From Dichetophora obliterata (Eukaryota; Arthropoda; Insecta; Diptera; Sciomyzidae), in contig OY986437.1 of NCBI GenBank assembly GCA_963920525.1, forward strand, positions 96,845,175 through 96,909,174: a DNA stretch of 64,000 nt, in the 5' to 3' direction. How positions within the stretch are numbered: the stretch's first letter is position 1; every line of letters starts with the position of its first letter. Below, piece by piece: positions 1-10,615 of this stretch. A program made the translations under genes and the position numbers. The notes below the pieces were generated by a model. That model was not told the origin of the DNA and made no database searches. It saw nothing but the letters and a program-made list of their open reading frames with translations.

Positions 1-3000
1 ATTTGGAATTATTTTTCATCGAAAAAATTGTATAACGTTCTTGAAATATACACTAACGAATGCCACAAAAGATTTTTCAAAAAAGATTTACGTTCGCTCA
101 AAAAAAATCCTGAAATTACGTTACGTTTCTACTAGAGCCTCCCCTTAATTCAGCTAAGCATTCAACCAAAAAATTTTGCATATAAAATATGTTTAAATTA
201 CCCACATAATTCGTCCCCGGTTAATTCTTTTACCCGCATAGTTTGTTTAAAAGTCAAGTATGGCACTACTATTTCATAGCATTTACTGATGGCAACCTTG
301 TTAAATCTTGACAGTCATGTAACATTAACATATTTGTTGGCAGTTCAAGTTAGGTGCAGATGCAGGGGGGTTAGGACCTCCCCGAAATTCGAAGAATCTG
401 TATTTAAATGTGATGTATGGGTGTTTATTATTTTGGCCAAGGGTACCAAAAAGAAAAACATTGATTTTTTTTATAATTTATATTATATATTCACACCCCA
501 ATGCTGCAAACGTTGGTAGCTGTTGCTATTGCTAATGGATTGAATTTTGTTCCTGTTTTTGTTTTTTGCGATATCACGCTTTTAGCTGTAAGTAGTCATA
601 CATACAACCGCAACCTGAAGTCACAAAAACACCGCACAGTGATCTTTATCATAACTTTTAAACGCAACCCTTCCGATTTCAGTGGCTTCAAGAACGCTCA
701 TTTTCATCCCTTCACAAATTAAAAACGTATCTGCGAAGAAAAACAAGTGTAGACCGATTGAACGGGTTGGCTTTATTGAACGTTAGGCCGGATCGTTCCT
801 GTATGAAGAAAAAAATGTCAGCCGTTCAGGGCCTCAAAAGTTAGAAGAAAACGTACATTTTTCGTTTTTGTTCCTTATACAATTATTGATATACAAATAA
901 TATATCTTTTTGTTTTCTTATATACGAGCATATACGTAAAATATCGAACTAATTCTTCTGTTATAATTCGATAAGTTGTCGAATTAAGAGGTCGATCCCT
1001 AAATCGACAAAAGTCTGAATTAAGCGGGCATAACTTAGTTCGTTCCCCGGGTAATTTAACCAAAAATCGCCATATTATAAAAACGAATTAAACGGGGATT
1101 ATTATTATTATCTTAACCTGTATACGAAGATGCTATTAAGTATAATTTATGAAATACAACCCTGTGTTTGTAATGAGAGAGCAGCCAAACAGAAGGATTG
1201 GTACAATCCGTGCTCTCATGCAATTATACTACACATAGAGAATACTCCTAATGTTTGTTAATGGCCAAACAAATGACCCAGAAGACACAAAAGGCATACC
1301 AATGAGCAATGAGCAAGTGCTTTTTCTATCTTTCCTGTTTTCACTTCTGTCTGCCGTTACATAATAAGAACCTAAAAGTTTTTTAGGATTATACATATTT
1401 TGTTAAAAACGCTTATTTGCTACTTGTTCAGAACTTTTTCACAGCAGCTATTTATTTCATTAAACTGCTAATAAAAATTTCCAAAATAAACTTGTTTTCT
1501 GATGCAAGAGTGGATTACCATCTAAAAGGACAAAGTTTACAATACATTTGGACCGATAAGTCTTTTCACTCTGCAAAGACAATCTTCAAGAATTGATTAA
1601 AATACAGCAAATGCACAGAATACATAGGAAAAATACTCGAATAAGTTGAACGTGAAGAGAGTTTCGGGTGGGTGCAAGTTTAAAATATTAACATTATGAC
1701 TTAAATTATCAAAAGCAAGCTTTAAACAGTTTACACCAACAAAAAAATAATAATTTTAAAAAACATATAAAGCTCATATAACTAATAACGATAAAAATAT
1801 TAAACAAATAAGCCACTGTTAATACATGCATTAGATATAATAAAAAAATTAAGCCCAACACCAAAAATTAAAAAGTAGCTAAACTTATTAAATAATTTCT
1901 TCAAATACAATAAAAGTTTTTACGTTTTTTAAAAATCATTTCATTTTTATTTATTTATTTTCTCAAATACTTTTATTCATTCGTTCATTTTTGTTTTGTT
2001 TTTTAGGTTATGCCAAAATATATATGTATATATATATGTATATATGCTCGTTAATAAACAGCGATTAGTTGTTGCTGTTATTGTTTATAATATTAAAACT
2101 TACATTTAAGCTAAACATGCAGATTTATATTGTTATTGCCAAAGAAATTTGCGAACTTTAACAAATTGCGTTTTTTTACAAATAAAATATTTTAATGTAT
2201 ATATATTGATTGAAAATTCGTAAAACTGAATGCACAATTTAGTAACATAGATGATAGTTGTTTTCGTATTGTGGAACTTGAAGCCTTAAATATATTTAAA
2301 AAATAGAACATACTAAAAATATTTTTTAAAGCCATCTGCTGTATCTGCTAAAAGTTTGAAGCAATTCAAAAAAATTGTGTTAAAAATTAGGTAAGGTGGA
2401 ATTTTCAAAACTCAATTCTTAAATAACAAAGCCGAAGCAAAATTATTATAATTTCTGTTTAGTTTTTTACTCGTAAAAATGCAAAGTTTAAATTAAAATG
2501 AAAATAAAAAATATGTTGTTTTTAAAAATTGATAGACAGCTAAAACAGCTGAAACGAGTTAAATAATTTTCTTTTAAGTAAATAAGAAAATTGTCTAATT
2601 GGTGAGCAAACAGCTGACTGTTATAATTTTCATACAGAAATAACTCAATTGAAAAATAGAAAATTTCAAATCACTTTCAGTTTTAATTTGCCTGGTCAAA
2701 TTTAAATTCTAAGTCTTTCTACAGAACAAAAATTTTTAAAAAACTAAAAACTATTGTCGATGAAATATAGAATTTCTTGGGAAGGACTTTGGGCTATGGG
2801 AAAAGAATATCATAAAATACCATGCTATGAATTCGATAAAGTCAAAGAATATATATAACTATTAAGGAGTTATCCTCTATGAGCCGATATAAAAATACCC
2901 CTTCAGCCGTGTTTAATATTTTGATGACAGTACTTTTGATGGGGTGTCGTTTTTTATTAAAATTTTTCCAAATTTGACACTCAGAGTACGATTCAAATAA

Positions 3001-3027
3001 CAAAAAACATTAAAAGTGTTAAATATT
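1..3027. other. AT-rich flank without recognisable gene
   Basis: Only short chance reading frames are present. The stretch holds a TA/TATG microsatellite near 2017-2045 and T-rich simple sequence near 1930-2000. Short phrases such as GTCCCCGG and CGAATTAAACGGGG recur at both ends of 120-1100, but no clean terminal repeat could be fixed. Confidence 0.5.
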
Positions 3028-3795
3028 CAGCCCGATTCTAAATGCATATTCCCATGGAATTTTTTTCTTTTTTTCTCTGTTTCCTTATTCTAAACAAAAC
3101 TCTCCTGGAGTTTTTTCTCTTCTCCCATTCCTGCAATTCTAAACGAACTTAAAAATTGGGAGTTTTTTCCCGAGGAATTATTCTAAACGTGAATAAAAGG
3201 AAGAGTGCGATGACATTTGTTGAGCTATTGCCGCCGCTTGTGAAGGAGTTCTGTGAAAAAATGTAAGGATTTGACATTTCGAGGTTTTCAAATTGATTAA
3301 AAATTATTTCCAATGTTAAGTCTGATGTTTTATGCAGCATTCAAATACTGGGGTGAGACTAAGGACATCACTTTCTTGAGTGGTAAAATTTTCCGAAATT
3401 TCGCAATAATTAAAAACAGTATTACATTTAAAATAAATGCATATGTTGTGTTAAGCGCAGCAAGCATTAGCCATTTTAGTTGAATTGTTTTGGAGAGTAA
3501 TGCAGCTCTCTTGCACCATGAAAACACCTCCATCGATTTTTTGAGAACGCCATTAGAACGCCAGTTCTACCCCATTATGGCACTTTGAATGAATTTTGTT
3601 TAATTTCATTTCAACAGACCCTTTCTCCAAACTTCCATTCTTGCTTGTTTGAGTTTGCTTAAAATAATTTGCATTTAACAATCAGAACAAAACGTCATGA
3701 AGCAAAACAGCCGACTTCGATAATTCGAAGTTCTCTCGGATGTGAACTTTGTTCTCAGGAAAAATTAATTCCTCGGGAATATTTAGAATCGGCTG
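3028..3795. mobile_element. 768-bp TIR element, CAGCCC family
   Basis: The left end CAGCCCGATTCTAAATG mirrors the right end, which reads CAGCCGATTCTAAATATTCC on the other strand. Both then run into CCNNGGAATT. ATT directly flanks both ends (3025-3027 and 3796-3798), a probable 3-bp target duplication. No transposase is visible, so it looks non-autonomous. The superfamily was not recognised. Confidence 0.7.
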
Positions 3796-4489
3796 ATTAA
3801 GTCAATACAAAAATATAAGTGGAAATTATAAAGGTTTTGTTATTATGATGTCATCACTTTGTAAGGGAGGTAAGCATTTTTTTGCTAAATTTAAAAATTT
3901 AACTGCATAGTAAAAATAAAGCATTACATATTTGCAAAATTTGAAGAAATTGTATGAAATTCTGTGGAATTCAAAGACATTTTACCGTTTTCATTAAGCC
4001 CCTTTGTATTGGAGGCAGGCGTGATTTTAATTAGATTTTGAAAATTCCACACTCAGAGGTCACATTAAAGGTTAAATCTGTTGCTCAAAACTCATTCGAT
4101 TAATTTTTGTGAAGTATCAAGAATTTTACTGTTTTAATAAAGTCATTTTGTAGTGGAGACAGGCGTGGTTTTATCCGATTTGGCTAATTTTAAAACTTGA
4201 TTTTTATTTTTGAAGAAGAAGCTTATTTACTAAATTTCATTACGATAGCTCCACATAACGGCTGTTATCGTGATCACACACACTCAGCAAACGAACTTGT
4301 TTAAATCAACTCGGAAGGTGAAGCTGATCAAGAATGTACAGTGAACCAAAACAAAAACTTGTACGGTATAATTACTTATGTTTCTTTTGCATTATCTTCT
4401 AAACTATGTACACTAATCATATAAAATAAAATGTTAAAATATTCTGTATTAAATTCACTTTTCAAATAGTTTCAACAAAAGTTGTGAAA

Positions 4490-4707
4490 TTCAGCACTAT
4501 CGTGAATAATTTTTCACGCGGAATCTGAAAATTAAGTTTATATTTTTAAGATAAAGTTTATATTTAATATTTTTATAGTTTATATTTTTATCAATTGTTG
4601 ATAAAAAATTCGTATTTAAAATTTTTAAAATGTTCTTAAGCTTTATCTTAAAAATGAAAACTACCTTTTACGATTCCGAGTGAAAAATTATTCACGATAG
4701 AGCTGAA
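4490..4707. mobile_element. 218-bp MITE inside the Tc1-like terminal repeat
   Basis: Ends TTCAGCACTATCGTGAATAA and, reversed, TTCAGCTCTATCGTGAATAA are near-identical inverted repeats of about 35 nt. It interrupts the left Tc1-like terminal repeat: the intact right repeat is continuous across the matching position. The interior is AT-rich and partly self-complementary around 4560-4650. No coding capacity. Confidence 0.75.
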
Positions 4708-5033
4708 TATCATGTTCTTAAAACAGATGAACAAAAAACAAAAAAGATACATTTCATGAAGCCAAAAAAAAAAAAACTTGTACACTGCAGAAATTTAAAA
4801 CAAAACCAAGTTTTTACGTCATTATATTTTAGCACTAGTATTTTGTGCGATGACCCTACCACTTATAATGGCTGGCAACTTTTTTGGCATTTATAGAGAC
4901 CAAGTTAGTGTGATGTAAGGGGTTATTGACGCCCATATGTTTTGCTGTGCTACTTTAATCTCGTTTATGTTTTTAACGGGTTTTCTCTAAGTTTTTCCCA
5001 TATGGGCCCACAAATGTTCGATTGGATTTAAAT

Positions 5034-5742
5034 TAAAGCTCTGCAAAGAACCATCCAAGTACACCAGTTGTGTGTTGTTATTTTTTCTTATATCTACTTG
5101 TATCTGTTTCGCTCTCTAAGCATTGAGTATGCATGGAATATTTCTCTTTTAGATAACGATGGAATAGGTATGAGAGAGTGAAATTACCAAGTATCAAAAA
5201 TACTAGTTTGAGCACATACAGAACAAACAGATATATCGATAATACTGTTATCTTTATTTGGAACATCTGTAGTATGTGACGTAGCAAGCATAAAGAATAA
5301 AGAGCGAAATAAACAACAAAAAAAGAAACAGTTTATATAAGTACAATGCTTTTAAGTACTTTTTTATATTTTAAATTTGCTAAAAATACGAAATACGTCC
5401 ATTCACAGAAAGACACTCATCATTACTTTCTTTTAGTAGAATAGAAATGGAAAAACACAACATCAATACAAAGAGAACGATCTGGAATATCTATATTGAA
5501 TGGATATATCCATTTAAAAAAAGAGTTAAAACAGATACTCCACTTAGTGGAACAGATAAAGAGAAAAAAAGCTAACACTACAATGAGAGCCAGAGAAAGA
5601 GATGATAAGCTCTCTGCTAATTCCAAAGCATGTAAGCATATGTTCAGTTCTACTCCTTGTTGTATTTGTACCAATATTATCAGGTTTTTACTTGTTATAT
5701 CTGTTTGTACAAGTAGAACGGATGGTTCGCTGCAGACCTTTA
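5034..5742. mobile_element. non-autonomous hAT element, 709 bp, with 8-bp target duplication
   Basis: Terminal repeats TAAAGCTCTGCAAAGAACC and, reversed, TAAAGGTCTGCAGCGAACC match at 20 of 23 outer positions and fit the hAT end rule (T/C)A(A/G)NG. ATTTAAAT is duplicated at 5026-5033 and 5743-5750. Removing the element plus one copy restores the Tc1 coding phrase TQSPDLNPIEHLW, which confirms the insertion boundaries. No hAT transposase is visible inside. Confidence 0.85.
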
Positions 5743-6207
5743 ATTTAAATCGGGGCTTTGGGTAGATGAAGAAGCATTGTTTTACAGTTGTGCAGCAGCT
5801 ATTCTTCAACCACAAGTGAGGAATGCTTTGTATTATAGTTTTTTTTTTGCAGCTGGTTGTCGCAAATTGTTCTTTCAAATGTTTAAATAATCAAATTTCT
5901 TCATCGAGCCTTCAGTAAGCTGAAAGTTTCCAACCTCATTAGCTCCCATTGCATACAAAATCAGAACACTACCACTGCCGTGTTTGACCGTTTTATTAAC
6001 ATCTTTATGGTTCAATCCTTTACCCTTCTTTTTCCACTCAAAACATCGTCCATTTGATGAAAATATGTTGAATTTTGACTAATCTGTAAATTTCACTGAG
6101 TTCCAAAACTATACTGGCTTCTTGACATACTCTTTTGAATACTCCAGCCGCTTTTTTATATTATTTGCTAACAATAGTGGCTTGTTTCGGGGTTTATACC
6201 CTCTTAA

Positions 6208-7034
6208 CCCTTAAATGCATATTGTATCAAAAATGAAACGTCGTTTTTATGTGCGTATAAACTGAAAATCATATTTCATCCGCAGAAACCAACTGTAAAT
6301 TATCGTTCGTTGTTTGTTTTTTTAAAAATAACCGAAAGCCAAGTGACAACAGATAAATTGTTTTCATTTCGTGTGACATTATAAGCGCAGTGGCCAATTT
6401 TTTGAGAAGAATTGAAAAGTCAACTTCTTTGTTGTGGAATTCTGACAAAGTGTTTGTTAAATCTTGTAAGAAAAATATTATTATCAAAGGTGAGTATTTG
6501 GTTTATCTTTTAATTAACATATTTTATATAAAACCAGAATTTTTTAACAAATTACGTTTTTTGTTGTTATCAATAATGATACAACGTGCGCTTGGTGCTC
6601 TTTTTTTTTTGCAAACGTTATTTCAAATTTATTACGTGAGTGGTCATTCGGTTTTTTGATTTGTGTTCATTATTTTTAGAATAATGACAAAGAGATAGTT
6701 TTTTTTAATGCGATTAGATGATAGATGAATTTCTAAAGACGATGCCGATTTGGACGGTGAACATCTTGATTACTATCCAACTCTTGAACACATAGAAAGG
6801 CTTGATGTTTCTCTTATGTTTTCCGAAAACAACATAAAATTGCAAGGCAGCAATGTTCTTCTACCTTCAGAAGTAATGAGACTTGAAACTTCCGGTCAGT
6901 TTTTTGCATATTTCTTTAGTCCTGATTTGGTAACGAAAATTGTTGAGGAAGCAACCAGGTACTCTATCCAAAAACAACCAGAACGCCCAGACTCAATTAA
7001 TGAAAATGAGCTTGATTCAACTTGGTCTACTTGA
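6208..7034 (+). mobile_element. piggyBac fragment with N-terminal transposase remnant
   Basis: TTAA at 6204-6207 is followed by CCCTT, the piggyBac target and end pattern. The reading frame at 6750-7034 contains FFAYFFSPDLVTKIVEEATR then YSIQKQPERPDS, which resembles the start of the DDE_Tnp_1_7 (piggyBac) domain (FF..FF...L...IVE.TN.Y...K). The second TTAA end was not found: Tc1 sequence resumes near 7030, so the fragment is truncated. No DDD catalytic region remains. Confidence 0.65.
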
Positions 7035-7889
7035 AAACTAGTTTTTCTGGCACATATCAATAATATATTTGACCATAGTTCGGCTTTTTGACCCTTTCAG
7101 CAAAATTTCCTCAACTACTTCTTCTCTTTCCAAAGTTTTATAAGTAATTTTTTCATTTCTATTGAAGTTTTGCTTTGAATTAATTTTCTTTTTCGTTTAA
7201 ACTATCATTAAACTACATTGCATTACATTTAAAATATTAAAGCAAACTGCATGCAGCGTCGAAAAATGAAAAAAATGAATTTGATAACGGTATCTTTCGA
7301 TACTGCATAATATGAAGTGTATTTTTTTGCTTCATGAAATGTGCCTGCTTTTTTCTTTGTTAAATTGTTTTCAGAAGATGCTGCAAGTATTTTCACAATT
7401 TTTGTGAAAAGTATTTTAAAAGAGAATAAAATAAAGAATATTTTAACATTTTATTTTATATGGTTAGTGCACATAGTGTCAAAGATAATACAACATAAAC
7501 ATAAGTAAATGTACTGTACAAGTTTTTTTTTGGTTCACTGTATGTACATAAGGGTGAGTCTATTTGATGAAATTATGTTTGTAAAAATTTGTCTTATTAG
7601 AGGACAAAAAACGATTCTAGAGATATACATTTTTCCGAGAAATAAAACGTACCCCCTCGTTTTGAATTTTTTGTAATTTTTCAAAATTTTTATACTGCAG
7701 CCCAATATTTTTCTTTTAAATCTGATGCCAAAAAATTCCTCTGCTCATAAAACATAACTTTGCAAAATGTTGCGAAATCGATTAGTCGAAAACGAAGTTA
7801 CAGTACTGTGAATATTAGCACAGTGAAGTTGTTTGAAACATTTTTTACGAGTATACATAGACTACATTCAGCAATGACTTGAAAAGTGT

Positions 7890-8365
7890 TACCGGGAAAA
7901 TTCATGGTGTGCAGCCAAAACGTCCGAAGACAATACAATCAGCAGGCAAGATCATGGCTTCTGTTTTTTCGGTCAGGCACGAAATGTTAGCCAGACAATC
8001 AACAGCGACTATTATATTGTGTTATTAGATCGATTGGATGATGACGAAGAAAAGCCTCACATGGCAAAGAAAAAAAGCCACTGCTTCACCAAGACAATTC
8101 ACCGATCAACAAGTCGAGGAGCACGATAGTGAAAATGGACGATTTACGGTTGTTATTGCTTCCACACCACCCATATTCACTATATCTAGCCCATCTGACT
8201 TCTACCTGCTTGCAGATCTCAAAAAGATGCTCCAGGGACAGAGATTTGGATACGATGATGAGGTTAAAGTCGCAACTGAAGCATATTTTAAGTGCATAAA
8301 CAAACAGCTCTATAGAAAGACATCGAAAGCTTAGAAAAATGTTGGAGTGATTTTGCAAAAAAAAA
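7890..8365 (+). pseudogene. mariner transposase relic (C-terminal half)
   Basis: Fragments in shifting frames read KRPKTIQSAGKIMASVF, then SPSDFYLLADLKKMLQGQRF and GYDDEVKVATEAYF, the hallmark of mariner transposase around and after the third catalytic Asp. The Asp of the SPDLAP motif is lost (SLYLAH-like). There are many frameshifts and no terminal repeats could be fixed. It is a decayed copy between the Tc1-like element and the Kidins220 3' end. Confidence 0.8.
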
Positions 8366-9949
8366 AGTGTTTTACTGGCTAGTGATGGGCCTTAATGATC
8401 CATGTGTTACCTCTTAACAGAAAAAGATAACACCTAATATATCGTAAAATCAAATGTGCAAGACAATATAAACTAATATTTAGCAATGTTATGGAAATTA
8501 CATATTAGGCCAAAGTGTTATACAATATTTAAAAATAATTTTAAAAGCTAGCTATTTTCTGCAAGGCTATAGAGCTTCAAGTGATTTTATAAATTTTCTT
8601 TTATTTTTAACTTCTATAAGAAACAAATTACTTCTTTGAAAATCTTTTTTGAAATTATTTAAAAATATACAGCTGTTTTTATAATTTTATATCAGGTCTA
8701 AACGTCTATCTTATGCATATGTGTATTCTTTTAAGAAATCCGAATATTGTCTAGTTTGTTCGAAAGTAGTTACATTACAAAAAAATATAAAGTAAAAATA
8801 AAAATATACCCATGTATGTATATAAAATATGTGTTTTTCAAAAATTCAAAAGTTTTTTAGGTACACTGTCAAAATCAATTTTATGCAAATAAGCAGAACA
8901 TTAAAGAAAAACAGCCATTCAATAATAATATTTAACATTGTGACCAGTATAAAAGCTGTATGCAGGTATGTTAACATTAAATTGCTTTAAAATGTTAATG
9001 TGTGTGTGAGTGTATATGTGATTGCATTTAGGCACAGTAAAAGAAAAAATATTATATGAATATGTTTATGTAGCTGATAAAATTTAACACAGTTTTAAGT
9101 ACAACTTTTTTTATCTCTTTTCGAGACTGACACTTTTCGAAACTTTTACATAAGTTTTTTATTAATTGTTATTTTTTTTTTGCTACTTTAGTACTAGTTT
9201 ACAAACACTTAATATTATATGAAGTTAGTTTTTAACGCATACAAACATGTTTTGTTTTTTGCTACGTTTGTGTTTTTCGCTTTTTTTAAATACTATAACA
9301 CTACAATTTATAAAAGGATATGTCTATATGTTAATGTTTTATGATTTTTTACGTACGCGCCAACAAATTTTTTGTTTTCTTTAATAATATTTGATCGTAT
9401 CATTTAAGTCTTAACATTTTTATTTTAATTAAAAAATATTTACTACGTTTTGATATTAATTTGTTGCTAATAATATTTAAAATCTTTATAGTAATTTTAC
9501 TTATGGCACAAATCAATAAGCTTTGGTGTTTAGTTTATGCGTTGCTTTTACAATTAAGTTGGTTTCAGTTTAAGCCAGTTCTATTCACAAACTTGTGAGT
9601 ATCAGTGCAAAGGTTAAAAGATATTGTAAAGAAAATCAATTTAGATAAAAATCAGTGAAGTATGCACATAAAGTATATAAAAGTAAATTGTATATTGGTG
9701 AATATATTTATCTAAGTGTTAGATAATTGTTGATAATCAAATTTTGAAAATATTCATTTACCATTTTTTACTCGTTTGCGAACAAAAACCAGTTTGTTTT
9801 TATAGTTTTCTTATCTACTAAACTTTTACGAATTCGTTTCGAATTAAACGAAAAATTAACTTGTGAATTCTAAAGATGATAACTACTTTTGGATACACTG
9901 CACACCAAAAGACAGACTACAACTGAAACCAACCGTTGCCCACCCAATT
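8366..9949 (-). other. probable Kidins220 3' UTR and downstream AT-rich DNA
   Basis: There is no coding signal and no transposon ends. The sequence is AT-rich with scattered T runs. Its position directly after the stop codon makes a 3' UTR likely for at least the part next to the gene. Confidence 0.4.
9158..9163 (-). terminator. candidate polyadenylation signal AATAAA for Kidins220
   Basis: TTTATT on the plus strand reads AATAAA on the gene strand about 790 nt past the stop. Stretch 8370-9949 is AT-rich, lacks recognisable transposon ends and is the natural place for a 3' UTR. Other AATAAA-like words occur further downstream (for example near 8600), so the real end is not fixed. Confidence 0.3.
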
Positions 9950-10615
9950 CTATAACTTGGTATCGTCTATGCCATGTTCACCATTTGCATTGGGCATAAC
10001 AACTACGGTGGGTACGGGCGAGCGTGAAATTGGCGTGAAAGACTCACCAAGCAGATCATCACCGACAGAATTGTGACGTTGATAGCTATGAGCGGCATTT
10101 AATAGATGCACCGCAGTAGTGGTGCTCATGTCGCCCTGCAAACTGTGACGTATATTATACATATCAATTTCTTTATGGGCCATATTGGATGCACCACTAG
10201 ACACATTTACACCACCACCAATACCACCACCACCAGCGCCACTGGCACCGTTTGCCATATACAACCCACCCGTTAGACTCTGCAGCGAATTTGTGCTAGA
10301 ACTGCGCACATATTCATTATTCAGTTGAAGATGATTTTGATGATTGAGATGATGATGTTTTTGATGATTGTTTAGATTGTTGTAATTGTTATTGGTAGCA
10401 TATTGCAAAATATTGTTAATTTTTTGCTCATCGGATGGTGAACCGAATTCCGATGACTCGCGTATGGGTGCTAAATGCAGTTGTGCGGCTGCGGCTAACA
10501 TCTCACCTGTGGGCAAACCTGATGGACTGGGACGTTCGCTGCTAGCCACATCTTCGAAGGCTTCTTCGTTGAGAGTTTGTAAGGCACCGCAAATCATTTG
10601 CTCCTCGAGAGTAAC
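9950..10615 (-). CDS. Kidins220: Kidins220 exon 11, terminal coding exon with PDZ-ligand-like end
   Basis: Two hundred and twenty-one codons plus TAG at 9952-9950. The exon starts VTLEEQMICGALQTLNEEAF after acceptor TTTACAG. It is largely low complexity: Asn/His-rich (NNNYNNLNNHQKHHHLNHQN), then Gly-rich (GASGAGGGGIGGGVN), then HSLQGDMSTTTAVHLLNAAH and SFTPISRSPVPTVVVMPN. The last residues DTKL fit a class I PDZ ligand (T-x-L), as in vertebrate KIDINS220, whose own C-terminus binds PDZ proteins. Phase joins exon 10 exactly. Joining across 11.2 kb of transposons is inferred from phase and content. Confidence 0.9.
   Translation of the reverse strand, partial: VTLEEQMICGALQTLNEEAFEDVASSERPSPSGLPTGEMLAAAAQLHLAPIRESSEFGSPSDEQKINNILQYATNNNYNNLNNHQKHHHLNHQNHLQLNNEYVRSSSTNSLQSLTGGLYMANGASGAGGGGIGGGVNVSSGASNMAHKEIDMYNIRHSLQGDMSTTTAVHLLNAAHSYQRHNSVGDDLLGESFTPISRSPVPTVVVMPNANGEHGIDDTKL

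Larger units (their letters stand above)
4339..7540 (-). mobile_element. Tc1-like transposon, degenerate, with three younger insertions
   Basis: The ends are CAGTGAACCAAAA...TTTTGGTTCACTG with TA on each side (4337-4338, 7541-7542). The inverted repeats are long, with similarity continuing about 200 nt inward. Broken transposase is on the minus strand: helix-turn-helix part near 7030-7230 (EMKKLLIKLWKEKK), central part 6190-5870 (WTMFEWKKKGKGLNHKDVNK, GSGSVLILYAMGANEVGNF) and C-terminal part 5060-4830 (SFNLNPIEHLWAHMGK). Segments are separated by a MITE (4490-4707), a hAT (5034-5742) and a piggyBac fragment (6208-~7030). Stops show it is dead. Confidence 0.85.

Noticed and set aside
120..1100. 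Possible TIR element from GTCCCCGG/CCCCGGG and TAATTTAA words at both ends
   Set aside because: Matches are short and interrupted, and no target duplication could be found.
5423..5878. 151-aa open frame on the minus strand
   Set aside because: It runs across the hAT boundary at 5742 into Tc1-like sequence and has no protein features; chance frame.
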